A DNA stretch of 64,000 nt, taken from assembly GCF_004295585.1 (NCBI RefSeq), contig NZ_AP019400.1, positions 6,126,001 to 6,190,000 of the forward strand, given 5' to 3'. This DNA is from Cohnella abietis. GTDB lineage: Bacteria; Bacillota; Bacilli; Paenibacillales; Paenibacillaceae. The notes under the pieces are model-generated. The model did no database searches, was not told where the DNA came from, and saw only the letters and a list, made by a program, of their open reading frames with translations. A program made the position numbers and the translations under genes. Shown piece by piece: positions 59,905-64,000 of this stretch; position 1 is the first letter of the stretch, and every line of letters starts with the position of its first letter.

Positions 59905-62253
59905 TCAGCTTCGGATACGAGGTACGCCATCCGGGCTTTGATGTATTTGCCATAGCACGGTAGGCATATCCCCCGCCATAGTGCTTCGATCAACGGCTTC
60001 CTGAAGCATATCTGCAAAATTCTGCGTAGAATGCTGATCCTCCATGTACTTTTTCGCTTTAGCTGAAATTGCATCTCGTTCTTCTTTACTATGATAGAGC
60101 TGAAGCATGACCTGAAGTAGCGCCGTCTCAGCATCCTGGTCTACAGGAGGAAGCTTGATTAAAAGCTCATTAGGAAGCTCGTTAAACGAAGCATCATCGA
60201 ACACAATAGTCGGAATACCACTCGCCATCGTTGCTATAAGAGCGGAGATTAGCTCACCCTCCGCAGGGTCACGCAAAAATAGCGCTACATCGGTTCTTCT
60301 CATCAATCGTTTGTAACGACTCAAGGATAGAGGTCCAGTAAACTCAATTTGCTTTTCTAGACCTAGCTTAAAGACTAATGACTGTAACTCAGTTGCACGC
60401 TTTGAATCAAATGGTCCAACAATTTTGTAGGTGATATTATGACAGCCTTGATCTAGCATTTCTTTGATTACATGGAGTGCAACTGGGTCACAGATTGTAT
60501 CTTTAGTAACAAAGGTAGAAATCACGAATTTCGACCCGCTGCTAGAACGTCTAGATACAGCAGGGATTCCGGGTGCAGGGGCAACAATGATATTGCGGTA
60601 TCCCTGCTCAGCAAGCTGCTTAGCTGCATGTTCGTGATAGACAAGAATGGCTTTCGCATCTGCCAGATAATATCTGTTTAGTGGAGCCTGTTTAGGAAGC
60701 GTTGTACCTCCAAGCAGTTCATCAAGCTTGGCATGAGCGCCAACCCCGTACTCTTTTTCCAACACTTTATAGTAGGAATAGATTGAATTTTGTTCAATTG
60801 TCCAATTCAAAGTGAGGGCATGAAGATCAATTCCATGCGTGATTACAATGCCCGGATACTTCTCCATGTTTGTCATATAAGGCGCGATAAATAAAAATCG
60901 ATCATCGTTGCCAATTTCATAAATAATGTAATCATACTGATCTTTGCGGCTTTCAAACTCTTGGTGCGGATGAATAACAATCGGACTGTCTTTGTCAATG
61001 ACTGGACCGTCTTCCAGTACCTCTTCTACATAAACATCGATTTCACAGCGATCTGTTAATATGAGTATGGCCTCATGAAGATCACCATAAGTATGCGGCA
61101 AGAAAGGATGCATCGCGGAAAATACAGCTATTTTTCGCCTGAACACAGCTTCATAGCCATCCATGACCTTCTCAGCTACGAGTTTCCAGTTATATTGCTC
61201 GGATTGCTTCATTCCCTTCTTAGACAGCTCGGATAGACGCTGGGGATTCGTTAGGAGTTGTACAATACCATCCGTTATGCTGGAAGTGTCATCTGGATTA
61301 ACTAAATAAGTCGATTCGCCACTTATCTCCACTAGTGAAGAATTGTTTGAGGTTAACACGGGGGTTCCACAAGCCATTGCTTCAACAATCGGTAGTCCAA
61401 AGCCTTCATACAGGGAAGGAAAAGCAAATAGCTCTGCACCATTATATAAGCCAACTAAATCTACATCCGGAACGTAACCAGTCACAACAACTGAGCCTTC
61501 CCCGCCTAAACGGGCAGCTTGATCCAGCATGTTTCTCTTCTCATCAGCTGTTGAATTGTACACGATGACTATCTGATACCGATTAGTAAGCACTCGATTC
61601 GCCGCAATAAATGCATCGATCAGTCTGGCTAAGTTTTTCCGAGGATCATCTCCACCTGTGCTTAATACATAAGGCTTAGTTACCCCATAGCGGAATTTGA
61701 CGTCTTGGGCGTTAAAGTTAGGGAGTTGCTTAAACTTAGGATCATATCCGCCCATAATGACGCTTATTTTCGTAGGATCCATCCCCGTAAGACGAACAGC
61801 ATCCTGCTTTGTAGTTTCAGAAATTGCATATATGATATCGCATGACCGAATCATATCTATAACCTTCATGTAGATGGGCCTGACAAAATCATTCATATAC
61901 TGCTTTTCCAGCACAAGTGGAATAACGTCATATAAAGTTGCTGCTACCCGCGTGTAGCCAAACCATGCTTTGTTGAGCATGGAATCACTGTACGCTTGAA
62001 ACTGATGCGCTGGGAGGTGAAATAAATTAAACGGACTCATCATATGGTACAGATCAATTCGGTTTCGGTATAAGAACTGCTGTAGCTGGTCTTTCAAGTG
62101 CTCTGCACCATTACTTACGTCTGGATAGAAATAAAAATAAGAATGGCTCGTTTCTTGCTTTAAGATGTGCTCAATTAGATTTTGCGAATAACGACCAATT
62201 CCTCGTTTCATTGCTTCAGTTTTGGCAAAAAACATATCGAAAGCAATGTTCAT
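59905..62253 (-). CDS. Two-domain glycosyltransferase (GT4-GT4 fusion)
   Basis: A 782-residue protein. Residues 1-375 are a full GT4 enzyme (MNIAFDMFFAKTEAMKRGIGRYSQN at the start; AFPSLYEGFGLPIVEAMACGTPVL as E-x7-E region). After a short linker a second GT-B module (about 380-760) begins at AVFSAMHPFLPHTYGDLHEA; its donor site (DPAEGELISALIATMASGIPTIVFDD) lacks the second glutamate position, so the activity may differ. The ATG at 62253 gives a normal GT4 N-terminus; an ATG 21 bp upstream is possible. Two transfers by one polypeptide are inferred. Confidence 0.85.
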   Translation of the reverse strand: MNIAFDMFFAKTEAMKRGIGRYSQNLIEHILKQETSHSYFYFYPDVSNGAEHLKDQLQQFLYRNRIDLYHMMSPFNLFHLPAHQFQAYSDSMLNKAWFGYTRVAATLYDVIPLVLEKQYMNDFVRPIYMKVIDMIRSCDIIYAISETTKQDAVRLTGMDPTKISVIMGGYDPKFKQLPNFNAQDVKFRYGVTKPYVLSTGGDDPRKNLARLIDAFIAANRVLTNRYQIVIVYNSTADEKRNMLDQAARLGGEGSVVVTGYVPDVDLVGLYNGAELFAFPSLYEGFGLPIVEAMACGTPVLTSNNSSLVEISGESTYLVNPDDTSSITDGIVQLLTNPQRLSELSKKGMKQSEQYNWKLVAEKVMDGYEAVFRRKIAVFSAMHPFLPHTYGDLHEAILILTDRCEIDVYVEEVLEDGPVIDKDSPIVIHPHQEFESRKDQYDYIIYEIGNDDRFLFIAPYMTNMEKYPGIVITHGIDLHALTLNWTIEQNSIYSYYKVLEKEYGVGAHAKLDELLGGTTLPKQAPLNRYYLADAKAILVYHEHAAKQLAEQGYRNIIVAPAPGIPAVSRRSSSGSKFVISTFVTKDTICDPVALHVIKEMLDQGCHNITYKIVGPFDSKRATELQSLVFKLGLEKQIEFTGPLSLSRYKRLMRRTDVALFLRDPAEGELISALIATMASGIPTIVFDDASFNELPNELLIKLPPVDQDAETALLQVMLQLYHSKEERDAISAKAKKYMEDQHSTQNFADMLQEAVDRSTMAGDMPTVLWQIHQSPDGVPRIRS

Positions 62254-62421
62254 AGAGCTGATTCTCACCACCATTCACATTTGACTTCTACCTTAGGGTT
62301 ATTGTATGGCTGCTTTCCTATAGGGCATGGGCATGAGTCAAAAATATATGAAAATGGGCGGGCTGAATCAGTTTATCGAGCGATTATGAGAGTGGGTGAT
62401 TGTAAGGGGATAGTTTAAAAC

Positions 62422-62450
62422 AAAAAAAGCGTCCCTTAGTTAGGACACTT
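62422..62450 (-). terminator. Terminator after the rRNA operon
   Basis: AAGTGTCC and GGGACGCTT pair (one G-T) on the minus strand and are followed by seven T. It lies about 170 bp after the 3' end of 23S rRNA and 170 bp before the glycosyltransferase, and so closes the rRNA operon. Confidence 0.8.
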
Positions 62451-62508
62451 CCGTAAAACCAGATAAAGATTATATGCTCGCACGCCAAGCTGGCTACGAG
62501 CCACAATG

Positions 62509-62541
62509 CTACAACAGGCAATGACAAGCATTGTGTTGTAG
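62509..62541 (-). other. Strong hairpin in the 23S rRNA trailer
   Basis: CTACAACA-GG-CAATG-ACAAG-CATTG-TGTTGTAG: a 13-bp stem with a 2-base bulge, between the 23S 3' end and the terminator. It may help trim the trailer. No 5S gene is found at this place. Confidence 0.7.
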
Positions 62542-62570
62542 GCTTGCGCCTTGAAAACTGGATGCGAAAC
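62541..62570 (-). other. Putative 3' arm of the pre-23S processing stem
   Basis: The minus strand reads GTTTCGCATCCAGTTTTCAA, then GGCGCAAGCC. Its complement, CTTGAAAACTGGATGCGAAAC, is the type of sequence found in the 16S-23S spacer of Bacillales just before 23S. Pairing of the two arms would make the duplex cut by RNase III enzymes. The 5' arm lies outside the window. Confidence 0.6.
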
Positions 62571-62620
62571 AAAGCAGGAAGAAGAGTTGGTGATCTTGCA
62601 TGTTACAGGTGTCTATTCGT

Positions 62621-64000
<1,380 letters not shown>

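Noticed and set aside
62300..62308. CATACAATA on the minus strand before the two-domain glycosyltransferase, like a sigma-E or sigma-K -10 box
   Set aside because: No acceptable -35 element is found at the proper distance, so a mother-cell promoter is not claimed.

Overview
The window looks like the chromosome of a spore-forming Gram-positive bacterium of the Bacillota, most likely Paenibacillaceae (Paenibacillus/Cohnella-like). The evidence is Bacillus-type gene order, spo genes, sigH, CtsR/McsA/McsB, T-box and L10-leader regulation, strong GGAGG ribosome binding sites and frequent TTG/GTG starts. This is inference from gene content; no database was searched. Almost the whole informational block is on the minus strand, so in transcription order it reads from right to left.

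Layout from left to right: (a) 1-7500, the S10-spc ribosomal protein cluster, from the first codons of rplF back to rpsJ and its promoter. (b) 7655-11508, a sporulation island (spoVAE, spoVAD, spoVAC and a DUF421 protein on minus; a DUF1657 protein and a short YitT protein on plus). (c) 11509-12456, a repeat-filled gap. (d) 12457-16813, tuf, fusA, rpsG, rpsL. (e) 16814-18860, a promoter and leader holding what looks like the remnant of rplGB (ybxF), then a two-gene ABC transporter and a dispersed repeat. (f) 18914-30721, rpoC, rpoB, an RsmC-like methyltransferase, rplL, rplJ with an L10 leader, rplA, rplK, nusG, secE, rpmG. (g) 31152-38015, sigH, rae1, rlmB, mrnC, cysS, cysE with a T-box, gltX. 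(h) 38045-40385, ispF, ispD, yacL; then a plus-strand conserved gene and a 1.1 kb repeat-filled gap. (i) 42134-50275, pssA, disA, radA, clpC, mcsB, mcsA, ctsR with a CtsR operator. (j) 50624-62253, a glycan island of glycosyltransferases, GDP-mannose enzymes and three methyltransferases. (k) 62621-64000, the 3' part of a 23S rRNA on minus, without a 5S gene after it.

The order ctsR-mcsA-mcsB-clpC-radA-disA-yacL-ispD-ispF-gltX-cysE-cysS-mrnC-rlmB-rae1-sigH-rpmG-secE-nusG-rplKAJL-rsmC-like-rpoBC-rpsLG-fusA-tuf-rpsJ is that of Bacillus subtilis. The departures are insertions: the spoVA/DUF421/YitT group between tuf and rpsJ, the ABC transporter where rplGB belongs, and pssA plus a plus-strand gene between disA and yacL.

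The most unusual feature is a set of three tandem-repeat arrays (8, 14 and 8 copies). All have a unit of 51 bp (sometimes 52 or 56), and they sit in the only three convergent intergenic regions of the window. Arrays 2 and 3 share a core (GTTAC-N5/7-CTCCGACT) in opposite orientation; array 1 carries a perfect 9-bp-stem hairpin in most units. Two further short-period arrays (7 bp and 14-15 bp) lie in the same gaps. A separate dispersed palindromic element occurs at 18759-18856 and 36093-36134, with fragments near 11698 and 12374.
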